Shown here: one piece after another, positions 22,339-30,808 of the stretch | Layout: every line of letters begins with the position of its first letter | Numbering within the stretch: position 1 is the stretch's first letter | From: Candidatus Villigracilis vicinus | GTDB lineage: Bacteria > Chloroflexota > Anaerolineae > Anaerolineales > Villigracilaceae | Assembly (NCBI GenBank): GCA_016721315.1 | Contig: JADKIL010000003.1 | Location: 620,001-684,000 of the forward strand | Direction: 5' to 3' | Length of the DNA: 64,000 nucleotides | Program-made: the position numbers and the translations under genes | The notes under the pieces: generated by a model | What the model saw: only the letters and a program-made list of their open reading frames with translations | What the model was told of the DNA's origin: nothing | Databases searched by the model: none

Positions 22339-23382
22339 ATGTCCCTCCCAAAAATTGACGAAACGTACTTCACCAACTTTCTCGTTGACCTGCTCAACAT
22401 CCCATCCCCGACAGGTTTTGCCAGCGCGGCAATTGACTTTGTTGAAAAGGAACTATCCAAATACAAGCAATTAGAGTTAAGCCGGACCCGTAAAGGTGCG
22501 TTGGTTGCAAAATGGGAAGTGAAATCTGATTTGCCTCCCGTTGCGTTGACCGCTCACGCCGATACCCTTGGCGCGGTAGTAAAAGAGATCAAGGGCAATG
22601 GGCGCTTGCGCCTGAGTCGCATCGGTGGGATTCAATGGCCCACAGTGGAAACAGAAGGCGTGTGGGTCTTCACGTCCAAAGGCGAAAAGATTCGCGGCTC
22701 GGTACTCATTGATGTAGCATCTGGTCATATTCACAGTGGAGCCGACCTGCCGCGTGATGATAAACATCTCGAAGTGCGTCTTGATGCAAAAACAACCTCT
22801 GAAGCCGAGACGCGCGCATTGGGAATCAATATCGGTGATTGTGTGGCGTTCGATACGCGTACCGAAGTGAGCAATGGATTCATCCGCTCGCGCTTCCTCG
22901 ATGACAAGGCTTGTGTAGCGAATCTCGTCGCAGCGATCAAGTCGATGGTGGAGTCAGGTCAAAGTCCGGCGCGAAGCGTGTACTTCCACATCTCCAATTA
23001 TGAAGAGGTCGGTCATGGCGCATCGGCGGGCATCCCTGATGAAGTCGCGGAGTTGGTCACGGTTGATATGGCGGTGGTTGGACCTGGACAAGAGTCGGAT
23101 GAATTCCATGCGACCTTGTGCATCAAAGATAGCGGCGGACCGTATCACGAAGGCTTGAACAAAAAGATGCGCGGCATTGCCGAGAAGCACGGCATTCCAT
23201 ACAAGACCGATGTCTATCCGTTCTATGGCTCGGATGGTGAAGCCTTCTGGCGTGCAGGCGGTGACGTAGCGCTTGCATTGATCGGACCCGGCATCGACGC
23301 TTCGCACAATTACGAACGCGCCCACATGGATGGCTTGAACGCGACAACGAATTGGATCATGGCGTATCTGTTGGAGAGGTAG
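22339..23382 (+). CDS. M42 family metallopeptidase (aminopeptidase/endoglucanase-like)
   Basis: 347 residues. PSPTGFASAAIDFVEKEL, ALTAHADTLGAVV (zinc His-Asp), FLDDKACVANLVAA (bridging Asp), SNYEEVGHGASAG (catalytic Glu-Glu), TVDMAVVGPGQ (zinc ligand) and a final SHNYERAHMDG (zinc His) are the M42 signature. It removes N-terminal residues from peptides as a cytosolic dodecamer in characterised members. AGAGAA is the weak ribosome binding site. Confidence 0.92.
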   Translation: MSLPKIDETYFTNFLVDLLNIPSPTGFASAAIDFVEKELSKYKQLELSRTRKGALVAKWEVKSDLPPVALTAHADTLGAVVKEIKGNGRLRLSRIGGIQWPTVETEGVWVFTSKGEKIRGSVLIDVASGHIHSGADLPRDDKHLEVRLDAKTTSEAETRALGINIGDCVAFDTRTEVSNGFIRSRFLDDKACVANLVAAIKSMVESGQSPARSVYFHISNYEEVGHGASAGIPDEVAELVTVDMAVVGPGQESDEFHATLCIKDSGGPYHEGLNKKMRGIAEKHGIPYKTDVYPFYGSDGEAFWRAGGDVALALIGPGIDASHNYERAHMDGLNATTNWIMAYLLER

Positions 23383-23440
23383 GGGCGACCCGCCCAGCGG
23401 AAGCAGGTCATCTTGATAATCTCTGATGGGTCGCCCCTAC
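23379..23440. repeat. GTAGGGGCGACCC inverted repeat
   Basis: Perfect 13-bp arms at 23379-23391 and 23428-23440, the first overlapping the stop codon of the M42 peptidase gene. It has no T-run. Confidence 0.7.
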
Positions 23441-23519
23441 AGAAGATTAACCAAACACTAACGTAAAGAGTCGGCTCGAGATGCCATCCTTTAATTAGAA
23501 TTCAAGATAGGAATCGGAT

Positions 23520-24014
23520 ATGACCCTCGACTCAATCGAAGCCAAGATCGGCTCGCTCGCCCCAGACTTCAAACTGCTCGCCACCCATGGGCAGAATGTT
23601 TCGCTGACAGATTTCCGCGGCAAGAGCAATGTGATCGTGTTCTTCATCCGTGAAACGACATGCCCGCAATGCCGCACGCATGTGGCGCAGCTTGGCAGGA
23701 TGTACGAGCAGTTCAAAGAAGCAGGCACCGAAGTGATTGCCATTCTGGGCGAAGGCATGGAGAAAGCCCGCGAATACGCGGACGAAATTGGTTTGCCTTT
23801 CCCCATTCTCTGTGACCCAGATCGTGCCGTGTATAACCTGTATGAACTTGAAAAATATTTCCTGCTTTTTCAACGCACGGCTTCCCTTGTTGTCGATAAG
23901 GATGGCATCGTCCGTTATCTGAAACGCACTACAGTGCCGAATGTCTGGCTGCAAGAGAGTCGTGAGTTACTCGGCTTTATCCTCAGTTTGGACGAAGGTC
24001 AGCCGGTGGTGTAA
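23520..24014 (+). CDS. Peroxiredoxin/AhpC-TSA family protein with CPQC motif
   Basis: 164 residues, thioredoxin fold. GSLAPDFKLLATHGQNVSL and FIRETTCPQCRTHVAQL give a CxxC in place of the peroxiredoxin T/SxxC, as in redoxin-domain thiol peroxidases or oxidoreductases. ILGEGMEKAREYADEIGLPFPILCDPD follows. It lacks a signal peptide and should be cytosolic. AGGAATCGG precedes the ATG. Confidence 0.85.
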   Translation: MTLDSIEAKIGSLAPDFKLLATHGQNVSLTDFRGKSNVIVFFIRETTCPQCRTHVAQLGRMYEQFKEAGTEVIAILGEGMEKAREYADEIGLPFPILCDPDRAVYNLYELEKYFLLFQRTASLVVDKDGIVRYLKRTTVPNVWLQESRELLGFILSLDEGQPVV

Positions 24015-24020
24015 GATTTA

Positions 24021-24048
24021 AAAGCCTCGCGTTTGCGGGGCTTTTTTT
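24021..24048 (+). terminator. Terminator after the peroxiredoxin gene
   Basis: AAAGCCTCGC and GCGGGGCTTT form the stem and TTTTTTT follows. Confidence 0.85.
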
Positions 24049-24136
24049 ATAAATTGGGCGGGGAGATACCACTTCGTGGCACAAGCCCTGCCTCTACCAT
24101 TCACTATCCACTATTCACTATTCTCTTCTCAAACTG

Positions 24137-24142
24137 TATACT
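24137..24142 (+). promoter_or_regulatory. -10 element of the LLM oxidoreductase gene, leaderless type
   Basis: TATACT ends 6 nt before the ATG at 24149. CTATTCACTATTC-type low-complexity words lie just upstream (24097-24130). Confidence 0.6.
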
Positions 24143-24148
24143 TGACCT

Positions 24149-25147
24149 ATGAAACTAGATGCCGCCCTCCCTATCGTTCAATTAAAAGAGATCCCCGCCA
24201 TTGCGAAAGCCGCCGAAGAAATCGGTTTCGCCGCGTTATGGACTCAAGAGACCCAGCATGATCCCTTCCTGCCATGCACCTTGATCGCGGAACATTCTGC
24301 GAGCATGGACTTTGGCACCGCCATCGCTGTGTCGTTTGCGCGCTCGCCTGCCAACCTTGCCTACACCGCATGGGACCTGGCGGCTCAGTCGAACGGACGA
24401 TTCATTTTGGGATTGGGCACACAGGTCAAGGCACATATTGAGCGCCGCTTTGGTATGACCTGGCCCGAGTCAGTGACGGGCAAACTACGCGAGCAGATCC
24501 AAGTCATCCGCGCTTTGTGGGACTGCTGGCAAAACGGCACGAAGTTAAATTTCCGCGGCGAGCATTACAAGATCACCTTGATGTCGCCGTTCTTTAACCC
24601 CGGCAAGATCGAGAACCCAAATATTCCCATTTACATTGCAGGAGTCAATACGGGTCTGGCAAGACTCGCAGGCGAAATGTGCGAAGGCTTCCATGCGCAT
24701 CCATTCAACAGCCCAAAATACATGAATGAGATCATCCTGCCTGCCATCGAAGAAGGCTTGCAAAAAAGCGGACGCAAACGCAGCGCTCTCTCCGTTTCGA
24801 TGACCCCATTCATTGCAACCTCACCAGAAGAAGAAGGTTTTGCGCGCATGCAGATCGCGTTCTATGCTTCAACACCTTCCTATAAAGCGGTGATGGACTT
24901 TCACGGTTGGGGGGAGACCGCCGAAAAACTTTCCGGCTTTGCTTCCAAGGGCGAGTGGGCAGAGATGCCCATGCTCATCACCGATGAGATGTTGAACGAG
25001 TTCTGCCTCATGACCACCCAGGAAAATCTCGCCGCAGACTTGAAGAAACGCTTCGGCAGCATCGCAGATAGAATCACCCTGTACACACCTTTTATCCCCG
25101 GTGAGAAAGATACGTGGTGGAAGGATCTAGCGAAGGCTTTTAATTAA
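24149..25147 (+). CDS. LLM-class F420-dependent oxidoreductase
   Basis: 332 residues, a luciferase-like TIM barrel. FAALWTQETQHDPFLPCTLIAEHS, GTAIAVSFARSPANLAYTAWDLA, RFILGLGTQVKAHIERRFGM and IPIYIAGVNTGLARLAGEMCEGFHAH match the TIGR03617-like F420-dependent subfamily. Substrate unknown. No F420 biosynthesis gene is visible in the window, so the cofactor assignment rests on the family. It starts leaderless and ends before a clear terminator. Confidence 0.85.
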   Translation: MKLDAALPIVQLKEIPAIAKAAEEIGFAALWTQETQHDPFLPCTLIAEHSASMDFGTAIAVSFARSPANLAYTAWDLAAQSNGRFILGLGTQVKAHIERRFGMTWPESVTGKLREQIQVIRALWDCWQNGTKLNFRGEHYKITLMSPFFNPGKIENPNIPIYIAGVNTGLARLAGEMCEGFHAHPFNSPKYMNEIILPAIEEGLQKSGRKRSALSVSMTPFIATSPEEEGFARMQIAFYASTPSYKAVMDFHGWGETAEKLSGFASKGEWAEMPMLITDEMLNEFCLMTTQENLAADLKKRFGSIADRITLYTPFIPGEKDTWWKDLAKAFN

Positions 25148-25154
25148 TTTGTAG

Positions 25155-25196
25155 GTCCGGCTTCATACCCTATGAACATGAAGCCGGACATTTTTT
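25155..25196 (+). terminator. Terminator after the LLM oxidoreductase gene
   Basis: Perfect 12-bp stem GTCCGGCTTCAT/ATGAAGCCGGAC followed by TTTTTT. Confidence 0.9.
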
Positions 25197-25234
25197 GTAA
25201 ACCAATTCTCGCTCTACTGAAAAGAGACTACCTC

Positions 25235-25564
25235 ATGAACTTCAACGACTATCAAAAAAAATCCCGCTCCACCGCACAATACCCGTCCATTGGGCACCCT
25301 GTCATTTACCCGGCGCTTGGCTTGGTCAACGAGGCAGGCGAAGTGGCAGGCAAGATCAAAAAAATCTTTAGAGACAAACAAGGGAATATCGGCGAAGCAG
25401 AACGCGAAGCGCTCAAAGCCGAACTCGGTGATGTGTTATGGTACATCGCCCAAGTCGCCACCGAACTTGATCTGCCGCTCGATGAAATTGCCGAAGCGAA
25501 TCTCGCCAAACTTTTAGACCGTCAAGCCCGCGGCAAAATTCAAGGCGATGGCGATAATCGTTAA
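25235..25564 (+). CDS. MazG-like nucleotide pyrophosphohydrolase
   Basis: 109 residues from the ATG at 25235 (GAGACTACCTC precedes it; the upstream in-frame ATG lies in the terminator). YPALGLVNEAGEVAGKIKKIFR carries the EAGEV metal-binding helix and LKAELGDVLWYIAQVATEL the ExxD helix. Such all-alpha enzymes hydrolyse (d)NTPs to monophosphates and pyrophosphate. The stop abuts the start of the SMR transporter gene without a gap. Confidence 0.9.
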   Translation: MNFNDYQKKSRSTAQYPSIGHPVIYPALGLVNEAGEVAGKIKKIFRDKQGNIGEAEREALKAELGDVLWYIAQVATELDLPLDEIAEANLAKLLDRQARGKIQGDGDNR

Positions 25565-25897
25565 ATGAAAACCTTTATTGTTCTCTTCTTCGCCATTTTG
25601 AGCGAAGTGATCGCTACATCTTCCCTTAAGTTTTCGGAGGGCTTCACCAAACCCATTCCCAGCATCATCGTAGCGGTCGGTTACGGGCTTTCTTTTTATC
25701 TGCTTTCCATTGCCTTGAAAACCATGCCCATCGGCGTTGCCTATGCCATTTGGTCCGGCGTGGGGCTGATCCTCACGGTTGCTGCCGGAATGATCCTCTG
25801 GCGCGAAACGCTGGACTGGGCAAAGGTCACCGGTATTGTACTGATTCTTGCAGGTATCCTGCTCATCAACGTCTTCTCAAAATCAACAGCACACTAA
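25565..25897 (+). CDS. Small multidrug resistance (SMR/EmrE-type) transporter
   Basis: 110 residues and four membrane helices, the usual SMR size. Glu14 in AILSEVIATSSLK is the conserved proton/substrate site. YGLSFYLLSIALKTMPIGVAYAIWSGVG and GMILWRETLD are characteristic. It acts as an antiparallel dimer exporting cationic compounds or guanidinium; Which cannot be told. Its ATG directly follows the stop of the MazG-like gene, so translation is coupled. Confidence 0.93.
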   Translation: MKTFIVLFFAILSEVIATSSLKFSEGFTKPIPSIIVAVGYGLSFYLLSIALKTMPIGVAYAIWSGVGLILTVAAGMILWRETLDWAKVTGIVLILAGILLINVFSKSTAH

Positions 25898-25972
25898 CCC
25901 AACATTACAGTCACCATTCACAACCAAGGGGGTTTCTTTATCTGAGCGACTTTATCCATGGTAGGAGTAAAC

Positions 25973-27715
25973 ATGCTTTTTCAAGCAACATTATGGGTTG
26001 ACCTCATAGCAATGGCAACCTGCCTTTGGATGGCTTTCTATCTTTTTGCACGGGGGTTTCTCAACAAGGTCATTCTGCGCGGCTCGATCCTGCTGCTGGC
26101 ACTCTCTGCGTTTTTCTTTGGTGCTTACAACAATCTTTTCGAACAGATTCCCGGCACAGCGGCATGGCGCGCCATGTTTTTGATCATCGGCATCGGCGCC
26201 TGGCACGATATCATCCTTCAACTCCTCTCTGAGAATGCCCGTAAAAAACACCTGCCCTGGACGGCAAGCCTGTATACTCTGGGGCTCGTCGCCATCCTTT
26301 TATTGTTCACCGCAAAAAACGCCTTTATTGGCGAAGCAGGGAACATCCTTTATGTTGCCCGAATGGGGCTGAGTCTTCCGTATATCCTATACGGCATGTT
26401 CGAGCTGTTTGCCTTCATCAGTATCATGTACAACCTGCTTGCCCACGACAAGGTCGGTCTAACATCGGCAGGCCGTTACTTTCTTTTCGCATCATTGTTC
26501 GCTGCGGCGGATGGCTTGTATGGCGTCTTTGCCCTTGCTCTCGCTCCACCCATGCCGCGCATCATTCAAGACATTTTGATCTTTGGCGGAGTCTTCACCA
26601 TCGGCATTTCGGTTGCACGCCATCAATCTCTGGTGGAACGGCGTACCACCCTGCAGGATTTTCCGCTCACTCTCCTGACAGTCTCGCTCATCACTACAGC
26701 CTATACACTGACGGCGCTCCGCTTCGGGCTGTCCCTTCAACGGGTCGGCATGCTCACAGCCTTCGTGGTGCTGACCCATGCCCTCTACGATCTTATCCGT
26801 GAATTCCTTGAGCGCTTACGTATACGCGATGAAACCCTGCTCCGCAAAAAATTACGCCAGCTCGAAAGTGAAGCAACCACCGACAGCATGCTCCAGCAAC
26901 GGTTGCAAGAGGGGCTCAACCTCTTATGCAATACACTCAACGCGCCCAACGGGTTTGTCGCCATCAAACGAGGCGGAGAATTCGTTGTGGCAGCAAGCAG
27001 GCAATCGGTCGAAGTGGAGAGGCGTTTCCCTGCATCCGCAGTTTCCTGTGAAGATGTTACCAACTTGCAGAACGACCAGATCCCCAGCATCGCTTGGTTC
27101 GCACCCTCGTTCGACGGGCAAACTCAGATCGCCGTAGTAGGCATCAGCAAACCCGCCAACAAACTCGATTATTCCCGCGGCGACCTCGACCTGCTCTCCG
27201 AAGTGGCAGACCAGGTCGGCACCATCGTATCGCTCAACAATCTCCAGCCGAAGTTGCACCAAAACGACACCCAATCTGACCTCATTGAAAAAGAAGCGAA
27301 TATTGTTACCAGCGAAATGCTCGGTGCAATGGAGTTCAATCCGGATGAAGAGTTCGTTCGAAATGTGGAAGAAGGGCTGCGCCGATTATCTGACTACATC
27401 GCCCTGGGACAATCGTCCCTTGCCGATAAATTGGGCGTGAAAGCCGGTTCACACATCGAACGCGGCAGAGACTTGCAAAAGATTCTGATCGAATCGATCG
27501 AGTTATTGCGCCCGGCTGAAAAACGTCCGCCCGAACCGCTGCCGCGCGTTTGGTACAACCATGCTGTTCTGCACGACGCCTATGTGGAAGGTGTTCCCAA
27601 CCGCGAGATCATGGCGCGGTTGTACATCTCCGAAGGGACCTTCAACCGCACCCGCCGCAACGCCATCCGCGGGCTGGCAAGGCTGTTGATGGAAAAACAA
27701 CCCATCACAAAATAA
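25973..27715 (+). CDS. Membrane sensor with GAF-like domain and C-terminal helix-turn-helix
   Basis: 580 residues from the ATG at 25973, chosen because TAGGAG lies 6 nt upstream. About eight hydrophobic spans (residues ~5-270), a coiled segment (LRIRDETLLRKKLRQLES), a GAF-like domain (~300-425; GLNLLCNTLNAPNGFVAIK to DLDLLSEVADQVGTIVSL), then a C-terminal HTH (~530-575; VPNREIMARLYISEGTFNRTR). It resembles a one-component membrane-bound regulator, perhaps related in design to the LuxR protein at 33663. Ligand and targets unknown. Confidence 0.65.
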   Translation: MLFQATLWVDLIAMATCLWMAFYLFARGFLNKVILRGSILLLALSAFFFGAYNNLFEQIPGTAAWRAMFLIIGIGAWHDIILQLLSENARKKHLPWTASLYTLGLVAILLLFTAKNAFIGEAGNILYVARMGLSLPYILYGMFELFAFISIMYNLLAHDKVGLTSAGRYFLFASLFAAADGLYGVFALALAPPMPRIIQDILIFGGVFTIGISVARHQSLVERRTTLQDFPLTLLTVSLITTAYTLTALRFGLSLQRVGMLTAFVVLTHALYDLIREFLERLRIRDETLLRKKLRQLESEATTDSMLQQRLQEGLNLLCNTLNAPNGFVAIKRGGEFVVAASRQSVEVERRFPASAVSCEDVTNLQNDQIPSIAWFAPSFDGQTQIAVVGISKPANKLDYSRGDLDLLSEVADQVGTIVSLNNLQPKLHQNDTQSDLIEKEANIVTSEMLGAMEFNPDEEFVRNVEEGLRRLSDYIALGQSSLADKLGVKAGSHIERGRDLQKILIESIELLRPAEKRPPEPLPRVWYNHAVLHDAYVEGVPNREIMARLYISEGTFNRTRRNAIRGLARLLMEKQPITK

Positions 27716-27727
27716 TGATTGACCATC

Positions 27728-27763
27728 AAAGTCCCCGAAGGCATGTGCCTTCGGGGACTTTTC
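27728..27763 (+). terminator. Terminator after the membrane-GAF regulator
   Basis: Perfect 12-bp stem GTCCCCGAAGGC/GCCTTCGGGGAC with loop ATGT and a following TTTTCGTTT. Confidence 0.8.
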
Positions 27764-27864
27764 GTTTCAAGGGGGTAATTTTCAAGATTGGCGTCTTTTG
27801 GCAGTTTTTTCCCTGTTAGTGGCAGTCCAAAAGTGCGAAAGTAGGGGCACCAAAGGAGATCGCC

Positions 27865-28935
27865 ATGAACCGCCACACACTTTTCACCCACGTTCAAGAG
27901 TATTACAGCAATTTAGTTTCAGAACTTGCTTCCGCTCAATATGACATATCCATGAGCTTCCTCGCATTTGATAGCGGCATATGGGCGGAGCGCATTACGC
28001 AGGTGCTGACCGCAAAAGCCGCCGCGGGTGTGCGCGTACGCTTGATGGTGGATGAGATCGGGCAGGTGTTCGACGAACCTCGCCACGCCATTCAAAACAT
28101 CGCCATGTTTAACCACCTGCGCTCGCATGGTGTGCAAGTGGATATATATCGCCCTGCTTCTCCATTGGGGATCAACAACCGCTTGCACTGCAAGTTCGTC
28201 GCCATAGACGATCGCACCGTCTTCCTCGGCGGCTCGAACATCGGCGATTACTACACCACCTGGACCGACTCCAACTTGCGCGTGGACGGTGAACTTGGGA
28301 ACACCATCCACAACCTCTACAACTTTTTGCATGGCTTTTCTCAGAATGGGAATCTCGCCGGGCGTTTAGTAAATACATCCAACTTAAACGCTGGCAGTGA
28401 CCGTTTATGGCTGACCGTCCCGCGCCATCAATCAGATATTCGCGAAGCCTTGATGAAATTGATCACCCATGCAGACAAGTCCATTTTCATCCGCACCTGG
28501 TACTTCCTGCCAGACGATGAAATGCTCAATGCACTTTGTGAACAGGCAAAGAAAGGTGTGCAAGTCAATGTGCTGCTTTCACATGAAACACGCGTCCGCC
28601 CGGTGGATTTTGCGAATTACATCCATGTTCACAAACTGGTATGCGCAGGCGGGCATGTCTATCGTTATGCTGGCAAATATATGCATAGCAAAGCCGCATG
28701 GAATGACCACAACGATGTGTTGTTCGGCTCCGCCAACCTCGATGCTCATTCGATGAAGATCAACTTCGAGTCGTGTCTCGAAATTCATGACCCCAAACTG
28801 ACCTCGGACCTGCGTCACGCCTTCTACACCGATCTGGAAACCAGCCCCAAACAAACCATCCATTCGTATCAACGCCGCTCGATCGCAGATAAAGCCCTGA
28901 TCCACACCTGCAATCTGGCTTCGCCGTGGTTGTAA
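27865..28935 (+). CDS. Phospholipase D/cardiolipin synthase-like protein
   Basis: 356 residues with two HKD half-sites: LHCKFVAIDDRTVFLGGSNIGD (~residues 108-130) and MHSKAAWNDHNDVLFGSANLD (~270-292). In the first, the HxK is HCK with Asp eight residues on. These are the catalytic motifs of the PLD superfamily. Cardiolipin synthases usually add N-terminal membrane helices, which are absent here, so it may be a soluble or peripheral phosphatidyltransferase. GGAG lies about 6 nt before the ATG. Confidence 0.85.
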   Translation: MNRHTLFTHVQEYYSNLVSELASAQYDISMSFLAFDSGIWAERITQVLTAKAAAGVRVRLMVDEIGQVFDEPRHAIQNIAMFNHLRSHGVQVDIYRPASPLGINNRLHCKFVAIDDRTVFLGGSNIGDYYTTWTDSNLRVDGELGNTIHNLYNFLHGFSQNGNLAGRLVNTSNLNAGSDRLWLTVPRHQSDIREALMKLITHADKSIFIRTWYFLPDDEMLNALCEQAKKGVQVNVLLSHETRVRPVDFANYIHVHKLVCAGGHVYRYAGKYMHSKAAWNDHNDVLFGSANLDAHSMKINFESCLEIHDPKLTSDLRHAFYTDLETSPKQTIHSYQRRSIADKALIHTCNLASPWL

Positions 28936-28960
28936 TAAATCTTAGAGGTTATCTCAAAAA

Positions 28961-29101
28961 TGTCATCCTGCCTGCACCGTGCAGCAGGCACGCGTGAGCG
29001 ATAGCGACACATGCACCGCGGTGCGGATGCAGTGCGGTGAGGATCTCTACACCCAAAATAAGAGACCCTTCGGTCGCAAAGAACGCTCCCTCAGGGTGAC
29101 A
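28961..29101. repeat. TGTCATCCTG...CAGGGTGACA interspersed repeat
   Basis: A 141-bp element sharing ends and the GAGACCCTTCGG-type core with 22234-22321. It fills most of the 208-bp gap before the VTT-domain gene. Confidence 0.7.
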
Positions 29102-29143
29102 CGATATTTTTGAGACAGGTTCTAGTTATTAAGGAGATTTGAA

Positions 29144-29881
29144 ATGAAAACTGTAAAAATTCTTGCCGCCCTCGTTCTGGTTCTTCTTGCTGTGATCTAT
29201 CGCCAAGCCATTGCTAATTTCTTCGATTTCATCACCGACCAACAGGCTGTATCAACGTATTTAAAAAGTTTTGGCGCACTTGGTCCCGCCGTACTTTTCT
29301 GCCTGCTCGTTGCGCAGGTCTTTGTCGCAGTGATCCCCGGTCATGCGCTGATGGTCACAGCCGGTTATGTCTACGGGATGGTCGGGCTGCTGGTCGTTAT
29401 CACAAGCACCATCCTTGGCAGTCAGGTCGCTTTCATCATCGCCCGCCGCTATGGGCGTGACTTGATCTACAAACTCGCTTCACAAGCCGTCATCGACAAA
29501 TGGGACAAGACCGCCAAACACCAAGGCATACTCTTTTATTTTTTCAGCTTCGTTTTGCCCATCTTCCCCAGCGACCTGATGTGCTATGTCGCCGGGCTCG
29601 CCACCATATCACCACGCCGCTTCTTTATCGCCAACGTACTCGGGCGCACCTGCTGTGCCATCTTCATCACCCTGATCGGTATCTATGGAATGCATCCACC
29701 CGTTTGGTTCTGGGTCGTTGCCCTTGTTGGGATTTCCGGCTTTTTCGGCGGCTGGTTGATCTACAAGAAGACCCACGCCTTACAAATTGAAAATCCTATC
29801 GCCGAACCTCGGACATACTACCCAATTTCAACTGGCAGCCCAGATGTGCTTGCGCCCCATTCCGTCCACGAGCCATCGTAG
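29144..29881 (+). CDS. DedA/VTT (TVP38/TMEM64) family membrane protein
   Basis: 245 residues with a hydrophobic N-terminus and about five further spans. VAQVFVAVIPGHALMVTAGYVYG, GSQVAFIIARRYGRDLIYKLA and FSFVLPIFPSDLMCYVAGLA are the VTT core (E/D-x-PGH and R-x8-GR like motifs), linked to phospholipid/undecaprenyl phosphate translocation in recent work on DedA relatives. AAGGAG precedes the ATG. Its last 64 bp overlap the 3' end of the converging sulfurtransferase gene. Confidence 0.85.
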   Translation: MKTVKILAALVLVLLAVIYRQAIANFFDFITDQQAVSTYLKSFGALGPAVLFCLLVAQVFVAVIPGHALMVTAGYVYGMVGLLVVITSTILGSQVAFIIARRYGRDLIYKLASQAVIDKWDKTAKHQGILFYFFSFVLPIFPSDLMCYVAGLATISPRRFFIANVLGRTCCAIFITLIGIYGMHPPVWFWVVALVGISGFFGGWLIYKKTHALQIENPIAEPRTYYPISTGSPDVLAPHSVHEPS

Positions 29882-30666
29882 ACCGATAAGTTTTTCACTC
29901 CTGCCTGGTCTGCAGCCAATGCAAGAATGCAAGCCGTCACTCCGGTGCCACAGCTGAAAATCAGTTTTTTATTTTGATATTCGTTGAATATCTCACGCAA
30001 AAGCGCAGGGGATTTCATTACGCCGTTGGTTTGAGTCTCCGCAAAAGGCAGGTTGACGGCGCCGGGCATGTGTCCGCCTCTCAACCCTGCGCGCGGCTCA
30101 GGTTCCTGACCTTTGAAACGTCCGGCAGACCGGGCGTCCATCACGCTGAAAGCGGAGTCGCTTAAGGCGTGGGTTACGGTTTGAGAGTCAACGATCAACT
30201 CTGGGCGGGGATGTGAAGCGAAGTCTCCGCGTGATGTTGGAGTCGCGAGAGTCGCGGTCGTTTCGTATCCGGCATTTATCCAGGCAGGCAAACCGCCATC
30301 CAAGACTGCTACGTTATCATGTCCCATCGCGCGGAACATCCACCACGCGCGCGGGCTGGCATATACGCCAACGTTATCGTACACGACGATTGCACTGTCT
30401 TTGCGAATGCCCATTTTCTGCATTTCTTCGGTAAAGAATTCAGGCGTGGGCATCATGTGCGGCAGGGATGTGTTGTGGTCGCAGATATGCGTGTCGTAAT
30501 CAAAGCGCAGTGAGCCGGGGATGTAAGTGGGGACAGTAGGTTGAGCGACACCGATGTTCGTCACCGGCTTCATGCTGGCATCTAGAATGATGAGATTTTC
30601 CGCTGATAGATTTTCAGCAAGGAGTTGCGGGGTGATGAGTGAGTTGGGGAAAGTTATGTGTGACAT
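29818..30666 (-). CDS. Thiosulfate/3-mercaptopyruvate sulfurtransferase (two rhodanese domains)
   Basis: 282 residues from the ATG at 30666, which has GAGG 8 nt upstream; longer in-frame starts run through an interspersed repeat. Inactive N-terminal rhodanese domain (IILDASMKPV, GSLRFDYDTHI, VVYDNVGVYASPRAWWMFRAMGH) and catalytic C-terminal domain (VMDARSAGRF, GHMPGAVNLPF, active Cys in LIFSCGTGVTACILALA). The CGTGVTA loop suggests mercaptopyruvate rather than thiosulfate, as judged from family knowledge. The 3' end overlaps the VTT-domain gene on the other strand. Confidence 0.9.
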   Translation of the reverse strand: MSHITFPNSLITPQLLAENLSAENLIILDASMKPVTNIGVAQPTVPTYIPGSLRFDYDTHICDHNTSLPHMMPTPEFFTEEMQKMGIRKDSAIVVYDNVGVYASPRAWWMFRAMGHDNVAVLDGGLPAWINAGYETTATLATPTSRGDFASHPRPELIVDSQTVTHALSDSAFSVMDARSAGRFKGQEPEPRAGLRGGHMPGAVNLPFAETQTNGVMKSPALLREIFNEYQNKKLIFSCGTGVTACILALAADQAGVKNLSVYDGSWTEWGASTSGLPVEIG

Positions 30667-30702
30667 CAAGTCCTCATTTCTTAAGTATAAAAAAATAATT
30701 CC

Positions 30703-30800
30703 CGTCATTGCGAGCCGCGTTCTTGCTCTGTGCGGCGAAGCAATCCCATACCAACTCATGAGATTGCTTCGGGCGAAAGAACATCGCCCTCGCAATGACG
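30703..30800. repeat. CGTCATTGCGAG...CTCGCAATGACG interspersed repeat (MITE/REP-like), copy 1
   Basis: 98 bp with complementary ends and an internal pair AAGCAATC.../GATTGCTT. The same layout occurs at 40908-41000. No coding potential. Confidence 0.85.
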
Positions 30801-30808
30801 ATATTGAT

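Noticed and set aside
25235..25897. MazG-like plus SMR gene pair as a toxin-antitoxin or defence pair
   Set aside because: Both are ordinary housekeeping families of normal length; the coupling alone is not evidence of defence.
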